A stretch of DNA of 64,000 nucleotides from an uncultured Collinsella sp. (GTDB lineage Bacteria > Actinomycetota > Coriobacteriia > Coriobacteriales > Coriobacteriaceae): contig UQIH01000002.1 in the NCBI GenBank assembly GCA_900541145.1, forward strand, positions 1 through 64,000. The letters run 5' to 3'. The position numbers and the translations under genes are program-made. Positions within the stretch are counted from its first letter, which is position 1, and every line of letters starts with the position of its first letter. This document shows positions 41,738 through 49,432 of this stretch, piece after piece. Below the pieces are notes generated by a model, which ran no database searches, had not been told where the DNA came from, and was given only the letters and a program-made list of their open reading frames with translations.

Positions 41738-43168
41738 ATGGCTCTTTGGGGCGGTCGTTTTGAGGCGGGCGTGGCCGAGGTCACGCAGGAGTTTGGCGCG
41801 TCGCTGCCGGTCGACAAACATCTCTATAAGCAGGATATCGCCGGCTCTAAGGCGCATGCCAAGATGTTGGCCGCCCAGGGCATCATCAGTGCCGAGGACG
41901 AGCAGGCGATTGCCAAGGGCCTGACCGGAATCGAACAGGATATCGATGCCGGCAACTTCACCTTCGATATCAACGACGAGGACATTCATATGTCCATCGA
42001 GAGCGAGCTGACGCGCCGCATCGGCGAGGCCGGTAAGCGCTTGCATACCGGGCGTTCGCGCAACGACCAGGTGGCGACCGATACGCGTCTGGGCGTCAAG
42101 GCGCTGGCCAAGGAGCTCATGGAGGCCAATCTTGAGCTGCGCCATGTGCTGGTGGATGCGGCCAAGAAGTACGACAAGGTGATTCTGCCGGGCTACACGC
42201 ACATGCAACATGCTCAGCCCGTGCTGCTGTCGCATCACCTGCTGGCGTATTCCTGGATGTTCGCGCGCGACTTTACGCGTTTGAAGGCCGCCTTTGATGC
42301 TGCCGACAACTGCCCGCTGGGTGCCGCTGCGCTTGCCGGTACGAGCTATCCGCTCGATCGCCAGATGACGGCTGCCGAACTTGGCTTTGCGGGCGTGATC
42401 CCCAACTCGCTCGATGCCGTTTCCGATCGTGATTTCCTGCTCGATCTGCATTACGCCGGATCCGTCATGGCGATGCACCTGTCGCGTCTTTCCGAGGAGA
42501 TCGTGCTGTGGTCGAGCTCCGAATTTGGCTTTATCACGCTTTCAGACTCCTACTCCACCGGCTCGTCTATCATGCCGCAGAAGAAGAACCCCGACTTTGC
42601 CGAGCTTATCCGCGGCAAGAGCGGTCGCGTGTACGGCAACCTGGTGCAGCTGCTGGTAACCATGAAGGGCTTGCCGCTTGCTTATAACAAGGACTTGCAG
42701 GAGGACAAGGAGAGCGCGCTCGATACCGCCCATACGCTCATGCAGTGTCTGTCGGTTATGGCCGGTATGATTTCGACTTGGACCGTCAACGAGGATGCCA
42801 TGGCGCGCGAGTGCGGCGTGGGGCACCTTGCCGCCACCGATGTTGCCGATTACCTGGCTAAGCGTGGTCTGCCGTTCCGCGAGGCACATGCCGTGGTGGG
42901 CCATCTGGTCCTGATGTGTGAGAAGCGTGGCTGCAATCTTGAGGACCTGCCGTTTGAGGTGTTCCAGGAGGCAAGCCCGCTCTTTGAACGCGATATTACC
43001 GAGGCGCTCGACATCCCCTCAATTGTCGCCGCGCGTACGACCGAGGGCGGTACCGCCCCTGCCGCCGTTGCCGTGCAGCTGCAGCGCGCCGAGGCACAGC
43101 TCGTGGCCGACGAGGGCGTGTTTGGATCGCTGACCAAGGTCGTCGAGATGGGCCACGGGGCAAAGTAG
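41738..43168 (+). CDS. argH: Argininosuccinate lyase ArgH
   Basis: ArgH cleaves argininosuccinate to arginine and fumarate. The 476-residue protein begins ALWGGRFEAG, has TGRSRNDQVATD and HMQHAQPVLL, and the superfamily signature GSSIMPQKKNPD containing the catalytic serine loop. ATG 41738 has AAAGGAG upstream; a longer frame upstream lacks a site. It lies downstream of argG on the same strand, but the terminator between them suggests its own promoter. Confidence 0.97.
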   Translation: MALWGGRFEAGVAEVTQEFGASLPVDKHLYKQDIAGSKAHAKMLAAQGIISAEDEQAIAKGLTGIEQDIDAGNFTFDINDEDIHMSIESELTRRIGEAGKRLHTGRSRNDQVATDTRLGVKALAKELMEANLELRHVLVDAAKKYDKVILPGYTHMQHAQPVLLSHHLLAYSWMFARDFTRLKAAFDAADNCPLGAAALAGTSYPLDRQMTAAELGFAGVIPNSLDAVSDRDFLLDLHYAGSVMAMHLSRLSEEIVLWSSSEFGFITLSDSYSTGSSIMPQKKNPDFAELIRGKSGRVYGNLVQLLVTMKGLPLAYNKDLQEDKESALDTAHTLMQCLSVMAGMISTWTVNEDAMARECGVGHLAATDVADYLAKRGLPFREAHAVVGHLVLMCEKRGCNLEDLPFEVFQEASPLFERDITEALDIPSIVAARTTEGGTAPAAVAVQLQRAEAQLVADEGVFGSLTKVVEMGHGAK

Positions 43169-43219
43169 GGATTTGACTGAAGCGGCTTTGGCCATTTATC
43201 GATAAATCGTTTTTGCTTT

Positions 43220-43254
43220 TACGGGTATCTGCTGATGCGGACGCCCGTATTTTG
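43220..43254 (+). terminator. Probable terminator after argH
   Basis: TACGGGTATCTGC pairs with GCGGACGCCCGTA (one mismatch, G-T pairs) around TGAT, followed by TTTTG. The stretch 43255-43419 holds no gene that I can see. Confidence 0.65.
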
Positions 43255-43419
43255 TTGCTATGGGGGAGGGGCTTGTCGAGAACTTCTGTAGGACCTTTGG
43301 GCAGGTTGTGAAGGGGGTACGTTCGCGGGCGGCAACCGACCGTCTGCTCTGCTCGATGCGGTTGATGGGCAGTCGGATGGTACTCTAATCGAGCTTCGAA
43401 ACAGAAGTGACACATATGG

Positions 43420-43490
43420 AACGCTTCAATAAATTGCAACGTTTCAATAAACAGCTTTTTGTTTAACTGCAGCTAAAACTCTGTTACGAT
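43420..43490 (+). promoter_or_regulatory. Promoter region of ndk with tandem 14-nt repeats
   Basis: AACGCTTCAATAAA (43420-43433) and AACGTTTCAATAAA (43438-43451) are direct repeats 18 bp apart with one difference. A candidate promoter TTTAAC (43462-43467), 17 bp, TACGAT (43485-43490) follows immediately. The repeats are placed like an activator or repressor site just upstream of the -35. The protein is unknown. Confidence 0.45.
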
Positions 43491-43554
43491 GCAGTCCAGG
43501 CGGGTGCCGGAATGGGACTTGGGCACGCGCGAACCTACTTGAAAGGCTACTTTT

Positions 43555-43959
43555 ATGGCTATCGAGAAGACCTTCATCATGATTAAGCCCGACGCCGTGC
43601 GTGACCGCAAGATCGGCGAGATTGTTGCTCGCATCGAGCGCAGCGGCCTTGTCATCGAGCGCATGGAGATGACCACGCTCGAGCGCGCTACCGTCGAGGA
43701 GCACTACGCCCATCTGGCCGACAAGCCCTTCTTTGGCGGTCTCTGCGACTTTATGACGAGCGGTCCGGTCGTCAAGATGGTCGTTTCCGGTCTCTCCGCT
43801 GTTGCTAAGATGCGCACCCTCATGGGCGCTACCAACCCGCTTGACGCTGCTCCTGGTACCATCCGCGGCGACTTTGCCGTCGATGTCAACGCCAACGTGA
43901 TCCACGGCTCCGACTGTTTGGAGAACGCCGAGATTGAGATCAAGCGCTTCTTTGGCTAA
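43555..43959 (+). CDS. ndk: Nucleoside diphosphate kinase
   Basis: Ndk exchanges the terminal phosphate between nucleoside triphosphates and diphosphates. The 134-residue protein is of normal size. It opens EKTFIMIKPDAV and carries the active-site motif NVIHGSD with the phosphorylated His117. Nucleotide-binding residues lie in GATNPLDAAPGTIRGDFA. ATG 43555 has GAAAGG upstream. It is monocistronic: a terminator follows at 43998. Confidence 0.97.
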   Translation: MAIEKTFIMIKPDAVRDRKIGEIVARIERSGLVIERMEMTTLERATVEEHYAHLADKPFFGGLCDFMTSGPVVKMVVSGLSAVAKMRTLMGATNPLDAAPGTIRGDFAVDVNANVIHGSDCLENAEIEIKRFFG

Positions 43960-43997
43960 ACCAGCTTTGACTCCTTAAAGCTGTTAGCGTGTGGCTT

Positions 43998-44034
43998 GGG
44001 CGCCGCGGAACTCCATCTGCGGCGCCCTTTTATT
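43998..44034 (+). terminator. Intrinsic terminator after ndk
   Basis: GGGCGCCGC (43998-44006) pairs with GCGGCGCCC (44019-44027), followed by TTTTATT. Confidence 0.9.
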
Positions 44035-44045
44035 CCAAAATCTAT

Positions 44046-44086
44046 GCAGGGGCCCGCTCGGACATGTGTTCCGAGCGGGCCCCTGC
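44046..44086. repeat. 17-bp perfect hairpin between convergent ndk and rpiB
   Basis: Arms 44046-44062 and 44070-44086 (GCAGGGGCCCGCTCGGA and its complement) enclose a 7-nt loop. The minus-strand side is followed by ATAGATTTTGG, so it may terminate rpiB transcripts. Confidence 0.8.
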
Positions 44087-44110
44087 TGTTAGCTTGTGGC
44101 ACTGAATAGT

Positions 44111-44578
44111 TTAGGCTTCGTCGACGATCTTAAGGCCGCGCGTGTGGTCGATCTCGTTGAGGAGGTTAACGCGACGCTCGTGGCGACCACCCTCAAACTC
44201 GGCGTCGAGCCACTCGTCGACGATCATCTTGGCGAGCTCGGAGCCCACGACGCGGGCGCCAAAGGCGAGCACGTTGGTATTGTTGTGCATGCGGGAGAGC
44301 TTGGCGCTGAAGGGCTCGGAGCACACAACGGCGCGTACGCCCTCGACCTTGTTGGCAGCCAAGCTAATCCCGACACCGGTGCCACAGATGAGGATGCCCA
44401 GGTCGACGTCGCCGTTGGCAACGGCCTTACCCACCTTGTAGCCGGCGATGGGGTAGTCAAAGCTCTCGGAGGTGTCGGTGCCAAAGTTCACGACCTCGCA
44501 GCCGCGCTCCTTCAGGTGCTCGGAAATGATGTTCTTGAGCTCGACGGCGGCGTGGTCGTTACCGATACCGATCTTCAT
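44111..44578 (-). CDS. rpiB: Ribose-5-phosphate isomerase B-type (RpiB/LacAB) isomerase
   Basis: A 155-residue sugar-phosphate isomerase of the RpiB/LacA/LacB family, interconverting ribose 5-phosphate and ribulose 5-phosphate or related sugars. It opens IGIGNDHAAVELK, contains LGILICGTGVGISLAANKV with the catalytic Cys, and HNNTNVLAFGARVVG. Its length matches RpiB. The minus-strand ATG 44578 has GAGAGGAA upstream. It is divergent from the cysteine desulfidase gene, with a perfect 16-bp palindrome between. Confidence 0.92.
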   Translation of the reverse strand: MKIGIGNDHAAVELKNIISEHLKERGCEVVNFGTDTSESFDYPIAGYKVGKAVANGDVDLGILICGTGVGISLAANKVEGVRAVVCSEPFSAKLSRMHNNTNVLAFGARVVGSELAKMIVDEWLDAEFEGGRHERRVNLLNEIDHTRGLKIVDEA

Positions 44579-44660
44579 GGATGGTTCCTCTCTGGTCTGT
44601 GCGGCGCAAATGCTAAAGGTGTTTACCGCGTTCGACTGCATGATAGCGCGACTTTTGCGT

Positions 44661-44676
44661 AAACGCTCGAGCGTTT
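44661..44676. promoter_or_regulatory. Perfect 16-bp palindrome, candidate operator
   Basis: AAACGCTCGAGCGTTT is a perfect palindrome in the rpiB/cyuA divergent region; AAACGCT occurs again at about 44684-44690. The shape resembles operators of LacI-family repressors, but no regulator gene is adjacent. The 44579-44849 gap holds no other gene. Confidence 0.45.
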
Positions 44677-44849
44677 TTTGGTCAAACGCTTTAGCAGGCA
44701 ACAAGACTGGCTTCTCGTGAATGAATGTCGTCAGTTTGCGCTTGAGCGCCGTCTGCCGGAACCATGGTTGCGGTTTTTGATGCATTGTTATCAAATAAAG
44801 GAGCTAACTTTTTTGAGAGCCCAGCCCGTTATGCAAGCAGGAGATACCT

Positions 44850-46169
44850 ATGCCTACCGATTCCATCCGTGATGCCGCGTTTTGCGATGTTTTGAACCGC
44901 GAACTTGTCTGTGCACTCGGCTGCACCGAGCCCATTGCCGTTGCCTATGCAGCGGCGCTGGCGAGCCAGACGCTCGGTTGCGAACCCGATCACATGGACG
45001 TTGCCTGCTCGGGCAACATCATCAAGAACGTTAAGAGCGTGACCGTGCCCAATTCGGGCGGAATGCATGGTATTGAGGCTGCGGCCGTGTTGGGTGCCGT
45101 GGGCGGCGACGCTAAGAGCGCTCTCGAGGTGCTCGAGAGCGTTAACGATGAAGACCGTGCACGCGTGGCCGAGCTCCTCGCCGACGCCGGCTACTGCGAT
45201 GTGTCGCTTGTCGAGGGTGTGCCCAACCTCTACATCAAGGTGACTGCCACGGCCGGGGGCCATACCGCGGTCGTCGAGATTACCGATCATCACACCAATG
45301 TCACGTGCCATACGCTCGACGGTATTCCGGTATGCGGCAAGTCGGCGGGGGAGTGTGCCGCCTGCGCCGAGCGTGTGGTGGCCGAGCGGGCGGCGGATAA
45401 GGCCGACACGCCCATGTCGATTGAGTCCATCATCGACTTTATTGAGGACGGCGACATTGAGGACGCCCGCGCTGCCGTTGAGCGTCAGATTGAGCTGAAT
45501 GGCGCGATCAGTGCCGAGGGCCTTGCGCACGCTTGGGGCGCCGAGGTGGGCCGCACGCTGCTGGGTGCTCGTGCCGATGACGTCGCCTGCCGTGCCCGTG
45601 CCCGTGCGGCCGCCGGATCCGACGCCCGCATGAACGGTTGCGCGCTGCCGGTCGCCATTGTGTGCGGCTCGGGTAATCAAGGCATTACCTGCGCATTGCC
45701 CGTCATGGAGTATGCCGAGTACCTGCGCTGCGACCACGAGCGCCTGGTGCGCGCCGTGATGCTGTCCGATCTTATCGCCGTGCATATCAAGAGCTATATT
45801 GGTGCGCTCTCGGCGTTTTGCGGTGCGATTTGCGCCGCGTGCGGTGCCGGTGCAGCCATTACCTGGCTGTGCGGTGGCACGCGCGAGCAGATTGGCGCGA
45901 CGGTATCGAATACGCTTGGCAACGTGGGCGGCATCGTGTGCGACGGCGCCAAGGCGAGCTGTGCCGCCAAGATCTCGGCTGCCGTTGATGCAGCGATTCT
46001 GGGCCACGATATGGCTATGCAGGGTCGCGGCTTCCGCGCCGGCGAGGGCCTGATCCAGGATACCGTTGAGCAGACAATCGCCAGCATGGGCTACGTGGGC
46101 CGTGTGGGTATGAAAGATACCGACGTCGAGATCCTCAACATCATGATCGGCAAAACCCAGGTCTGCTAG
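44850..46169 (+). CDS. L-cysteine desulfidase/UPF0597 family protein (CyuA-like)
   Basis: A 439-residue iron-sulfur protein of the UPF0597/L-serine dehydratase alpha-like family. Characterised members (YhaM/CyuA, archaeal L-cysteine desulfidase) convert L-cysteine to pyruvate, ammonia and sulfide. Putative cluster-ligand cysteines are Cys25 in ALGCTEPIA, one in GNQGITCALPV, and one near WLCGGTREQIG. The Gly-rich SGGMHG and NTLGNVGGIVCDGAK blocks are also present. ATG 44850 follows AGGAG. Activity on serine rather than cysteine cannot be excluded. Confidence 0.88.
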   Translation: MPTDSIRDAAFCDVLNRELVCALGCTEPIAVAYAAALASQTLGCEPDHMDVACSGNIIKNVKSVTVPNSGGMHGIEAAAVLGAVGGDAKSALEVLESVNDEDRARVAELLADAGYCDVSLVEGVPNLYIKVTATAGGHTAVVEITDHHTNVTCHTLDGIPVCGKSAGECAACAERVVAERAADKADTPMSIESIIDFIEDGDIEDARAAVERQIELNGAISAEGLAHAWGAEVGRTLLGARADDVACRARARAAAGSDARMNGCALPVAIVCGSGNQGITCALPVMEYAEYLRCDHERLVRAVMLSDLIAVHIKSYIGALSAFCGAICAACGAGAAITWLCGGTREQIGATVSNTLGNVGGIVCDGAKASCAAKISAAVDAAILGHDMAMQGRGFRAGEGLIQDTVEQTIASMGYVGRVGMKDTDVEILNIMIGKTQVC

Positions 46170-46175
46170 ATATTA

Positions 46176-46242
46176 AGTTGCGGTGAGATAGTTCCTAAAA
46201 TTACCCGGGTGAGGGGCAAACAGGAACTATCTCACCGCAACT
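46176..46242. repeat. GTTGCGGTG palindromic repeat, copy C
   Basis: Arms 46176-46196 and 46222-46242 are perfect 21-bp complements beginning AGTTGCGGTGAGATAG, with a 25-nt loop. It sits between convergent genes, 6 bp after the cysteine desulfidase stop. Confidence 0.92.
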
Positions 46243-46261
46243 GCGCTAGATGTTCTGGCGC

Positions 46262-47020
46262 CTACGATAGTTCGTCGGCTATTTGGTGCTCGTAGAAGGC
46301 CTCGATTACGGCGTTAAAGTCGCGGGCGAAGTCTTCCATGGTTCCGCGCCAGGTGGCTCGGCTGGGCTTGCCTTGGCCCACAAAGGCGGTTTGGATGCCG
46401 CAATCGGGGGACGGGAAGTCGCGTTTGGGATCGTTGCCCACCATAAGGACCTCGTGTGGCTCGAGTCCCATCACCTGAAGCTGCTCTAGATAGTAGGTGG
46501 CATCGGGCTTGCAGCGGGTGGTGTTTCCCATGTGCGTGACGAGCTCAAAGGGGGCGTCGGCCAGGTCGCCCCAACCCATGCGGCACTCGATGGCCCCCTG
46601 CGGAAAGCTGGGGTTGGTAAAGAGCGCGCAGCGCAGCCCTGCGTCCTGTACAGCCTGGAGCGCGGCGTGTGCGCCCGGCATGGCGTGGGCGTTAATGACA
46701 TCGTCGTTCTTGTACGGAAGAACTTCGCGATCGTAGTAGGTAAACGCCTCGTAGATGAGGGGATCGGAGAGGCAGATGCCGCATCGGCGCTCGACCTCTT
46801 CTTGGTAAAACTCAAGATTGGTGCGGTTGTCCGTGCCGCTGCGGCGATTGGCGTTGAGGTCGACCAGGATGGTGCCGAGGCGTGCCATCGTGCCACCGCG
46901 ACTGCGGCGCCCGATATCCGCGAGCATCGAAGAGACATCCTTAAAATAGCGAAGGATGAACGCGTTGAGGTTGATGCTGAGAAGCGTTTCGTCCATATCG
47001 AAAACGACTGCTTTGAGCAC
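46262..47020 (-). CDS. HAD family hydrolase
   Basis: A 252-residue HAD phosphatase. Motif I is VVFDMDETLLS, motif II is ALFTNPS, motif III is around TRCKPDATYY, and motif IV is MVGNDPKRDFPSPDCG. A helical cap lies between about residues 20 and 105. The substrate is unknown. The start is a GTG at 47020 because AAAGGTG lies just upstream; ATGs further up the same frame lack such a site and extend an atypical N-terminus. Confidence 0.88.
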   Translation of the reverse strand: MLKAVVFDMDETLLSINLNAFILRYFKDVSSMLADIGRRSRGGTMARLGTILVDLNANRRSGTDNRTNLEFYQEEVERRCGICLSDPLIYEAFTYYDREVLPYKNDDVINAHAMPGAHAALQAVQDAGLRCALFTNPSFPQGAIECRMGWGDLADAPFELVTHMGNTTRCKPDATYYLEQLQVMGLEPHEVLMVGNDPKRDFPSPDCGIQTAFVGQGKPSRATWRGTMEDFARDFNAVIEAFYEHQIADELS

Positions 47021-47175
47021 GCGGGCACCTTTCTCGAAAAATCGATCTAGAATCGTTGGCTCCGGATACTTTACCCCAAAGCCGAATGCCTGGCTGGTTA
47101 TCGTCAAGTTGCGGAGACGTGTGTTCATAAGATTACGAAAAAGTCTCCACACGAGTAAAAAATCGCAGTTCACGC

Positions 47176-47335
47176 TTGAAATCGAACTCATTTCCCCGTA
47201 ACCTATACGAACGTGATTGCATAAGCGTCACATTAGTATCTGTCGGCTCCCGAGTGTTCCTAAACGTTGTGTGCTTGTCGCACCCTTCTGTAGGTCCTAG
47301 CAATCGGGGCCCCGTAGTTCGAAAGGGGTCCACCT
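47176..47335 (+). promoter_or_regulatory. rpsA promoter and leader with SD-sequestering hairpin
   Basis: TTGAAA (47176-47181), 17 bp, TAACCT (47199-47204) is a candidate promoter. GGGCCCC (47307-47313) can pair with GGGGTCC (47325-47331), a 7-bp stem with one G-T. It would hide the GAAAGGGG ribosome-binding site 7 nt before the TTG start. Autoregulation by S1 is possible. The 47021-47175 stretch shows no gene. Confidence 0.45.
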
Positions 47336-48502
47336 TTGAGTGAGATTCAGAACTCGTCCATTTTCTCTCTTGACGATGTCAATGAGGAGGAGATGAACAA
47401 CCTCATCGACGGTACGATTACCGACTTTGATGAGGGCGATCTCGTTAACGGCACTGTCGTTAAGATCGAGCATGACGAGGTGCTCGTTGACATCGGATTC
47501 AAGTCCGAGGGCGTTATCCCGGTCCGCGAGCTGTCCATCCGCAAGGACGCTAACCCTGCAGACATCGTTGCACTCGGTGATCCCATCGAGGCTCTGGTTC
47601 TCCAGAAGGAGGACAAGGACGGTCGTCTGGTCCTGTCCAAGAAGCGTGCCGAGTACGAGCGTGCTTGGAACCGTATCGAGGAGAAGTTCAACTCCGGCGA
47701 GAACGTCGAGGGCGAGGTTATCGAGGTTGTCAAGGGCGGCCTGATCCTCGACATCGGCCTGCGTGGCTTCCTGCCCGCTTCCCTCGTCGACCTCCGTCGC
47801 GTCAAGGACCTCACCTCCTACATGGGCACCCGCATCGAGGCTCGCGTCATCGAGATGGACCGCAACCGCAACAACGTCGTCCTCTCCCGTCGCGTCGTGC
47901 TCGAGGAGTCCCGTAAGGCCGAGCGCTCCGAGATCCTGTCCAAGCTCAAGTCTGGCATGCGTCTCCAGGGCACCGTTTCCTCCATCGTCGACTTCGGCGC
48001 CTTCGTCGACCTCGGCGGTATCGACGGCCTCATCCACATCTCCGAGCTCTCCTGGAACCACGTCAACCATCCTTCCGAGGTTGTCAAGGTCGGCCAGGAG
48101 GTCGAGGTCGAGGTTCTCGACGTCGATCTCAACCGCGAGCGCATCTCCCTGGGTCTCAAGCAGACCACCGAGGATCCGTGGCGCGCACTGGTCAAGAAGT
48201 ACCCCGTCGGCGCTATCGTCGAGGGCACTGTGACCAAGCTTGTCCCGTTCGGCGCTTTCGTCGACCTGGGCGAGGGCATCGAGGGCCTGGTGCACATCTC
48301 CGAGATGGCCAACAAGCACGTCGATCAGCCTTCTCAGGTCACCCACGTGGGCGACAAGGTTCAGGTCAAGGTCATGGAGATCGACCTCGACCGTCGTCGT
48401 ATCTCCCTGTCCATGAAGTCCGCTGCTGAGACTCTGGGCGTCGAGATCGAGGTTACCCCGCTGCCTTCTGAGAAGAAGGACGAGGAGACCGACGCCGAGT
48501 AA
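47336..48502 (+). CDS. rpsA: 30S ribosomal protein S1
   Basis: S1 binds mRNA and helps initiation on structured messages. The 388-residue protein has four S1/OB repeats at about residues 34-103, 120-186, 206-273 and 291-360. The last two carry the classic FGAFVDLG...GLVHISE pattern, the first two are more divergent, as in Gram-positive and actinobacterial S1. The start is TTG at 47336, preceded by GAAAGGGG at 7 nt; no ATG or GTG is available near that site. An acidic tail ends the protein. A strong terminator follows. Confidence 0.95.
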   Translation: MSEIQNSSIFSLDDVNEEEMNNLIDGTITDFDEGDLVNGTVVKIEHDEVLVDIGFKSEGVIPVRELSIRKDANPADIVALGDPIEALVLQKEDKDGRLVLSKKRAEYERAWNRIEEKFNSGENVEGEVIEVVKGGLILDIGLRGFLPASLVDLRRVKDLTSYMGTRIEARVIEMDRNRNNVVLSRRVVLEESRKAERSEILSKLKSGMRLQGTVSSIVDFGAFVDLGGIDGLIHISELSWNHVNHPSEVVKVGQEVEVEVLDVDLNRERISLGLKQTTEDPWRALVKKYPVGAIVEGTVTKLVPFGAFVDLGEGIEGLVHISEMANKHVDQPSQVTHVGDKVQVKVMEIDLDRRRISLSMKSAAETLGVEIEVTPLPSEKKDEETDAE

Positions 48503-48526
48503 ATCGGTTTGACGATCACTTGTTTT

Positions 48527-48560
48527 AAGGGATCCGTCCGCAATGGACGGGTCCCTTTTT
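48527..48560 (+). terminator. Intrinsic terminator after rpsA
   Basis: GGGATCCGTCC (48529-48539) pairs with GGACGGGTCCC (48545-48555, one G-T pair), followed by five T. Confidence 0.93.
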
Positions 48561-48583
48561 GTATTTACTGCTGATGTGCGCGA

Positions 48584-48730
48584 TACAACCCGGGCGCAAT
48601 GCTGTCCGGGCTGTCTGCACGCTATTGGGTTGTCGGTGTATGAAAAATGCCGACATCCCGCCTCTGGGAGGAGGCGGGAACGCACCGAGTAGACGGAGGG
48701 GTGCGGAGCGTGGTCGCGTCTCGACTGACG
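48584..48730 (+). other. GC-rich foldable region between rpsA and rnpB
   Basis: No protein gene is evident here. ACAACCC (about 48584) can pair with GGGTTGT (about 48627), enclosing CCCGG/CCGGG. CCCGCCTC-TGG-GAGGAGGCGGG (about 48658-48679) is a strong hairpin, and GCACC/GGTGC flanks follow. This may be an unrecognised structured RNA; no known family was matched by eye. Confidence 0.3.
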
Positions 48731-48825
48731 ACGTTGCCCATCGACAACTCTATTGTACTGCATGGCGTGGTTCTTGGTTTATCGTGTCGAACGCTTGTGT
48801 TGTGCCATTGCCTGCGACAACGGTG

Positions 48826-48834
48826 TGCTACACT
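48826..48834 (+). promoter_or_regulatory. Extended -10 promoter of rnpB
   Basis: TGCTACACT (TG at 48826-48827, TACACT at 48829-48834) is an extended -10 element placed 10 bp before the mature 5' end of RNase P RNA. The -35 is weak. Confidence 0.55.
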
Positions 48835-48843
48835 CTTGCACTG

Positions 48844-49203
48844 CTGAGTGGGCCAGACGGTCGCGCGATGTGCTGCTTGCAGCACGCGTGAGGAAAGTCC
48901 GGGCTCCAGAGGGCGGGATGCCGGCTAACGGCCGGGCGGAGTGATCCGACGGAAAGCGCCGCAGAAAAGAAGACTCCCACCTGCGCCGCAAGGCGTAAAG
49001 GGAAAAGCTGAAACGGTGGTGTAAGAGACCACCAGCGTCGTGGCAACACGGCGGCTTGGCAAGCCCCATCCGGAGCAAGCGCGAATAGGAACGCTATGGG
49101 CCGGCCCGGTCCGCGTTCGGGTAGCGTGCGTGGAGCTGCACGGTAACGTGCAGACAAGATAAATGACCGTTCACGACAGAACCCGGCTTACAAGCCCACT
49201 CAG
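48844..49203 (+). ncRNA. rnpB: RNase P RNA component
   Basis: The catalytic RNA that trims tRNA 5' leaders, about 360 nt, of the A-type bacterial architecture. The 5' end CTGAGTGGGC pairs with the 3' end GCCCACTCAG (P1). Universal core elements are present: GAGGAAAGTCCGGGCTCC at about 48889, the GGGAAAAGCTGAAACGGTGG-type region, and ACAGAACCCGGCTTA near the 3' end (P4 and J regions). It is preceded by an extended -10 promoter and followed by a large inverted repeat with a T-run. Confidence 0.96.
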
Positions 49204-49220
49204 TACTTTGTTGACGCTGC

Positions 49221-49328
49221 GACGGCGTCAGCTGGCCGATTTGGCGCTCATTCGTCGGTCGCCGCCATAAGGCGTGCTCCCTCCTCTTTCGGGCCAAATC
49301 GACTCAGCTGACGCCGTCTCGCTGTTTT
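49221..49328 (+). terminator. Large two-step inverted repeat and T-run after rnpB
   Basis: GACGGCGTCAGCTG (49221-49234) pairs perfectly with 49305-49318. CGATTTGGC (49237-49245) pairs with GCCAAATCG (49293-49301), and a small CGCC/GGCG hairpin lies in the 47-nt loop. TTTTT follows at 49324-49328. It probably terminates rnpB, but is far larger than needed. Confidence 0.7.
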
Positions 49329-49432
49329 TGCCTGGTCATCGGCGTTGCCGTTCTATTTACCGGGGTTATCGGTACGGCCTTTGCCGTATTATTGAGGCTG
49401 TTTGTTGCTGCGCTTTATTTTGTTGAGGGGCT

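Noticed and set aside
47090..47165. Possible fifth copy of the GTTGCGGTG repeat (AAGTTGCGGAGACG at about 47105)
   Set aside because: Only the first eight or nine bases match and no complementary second arm is present.
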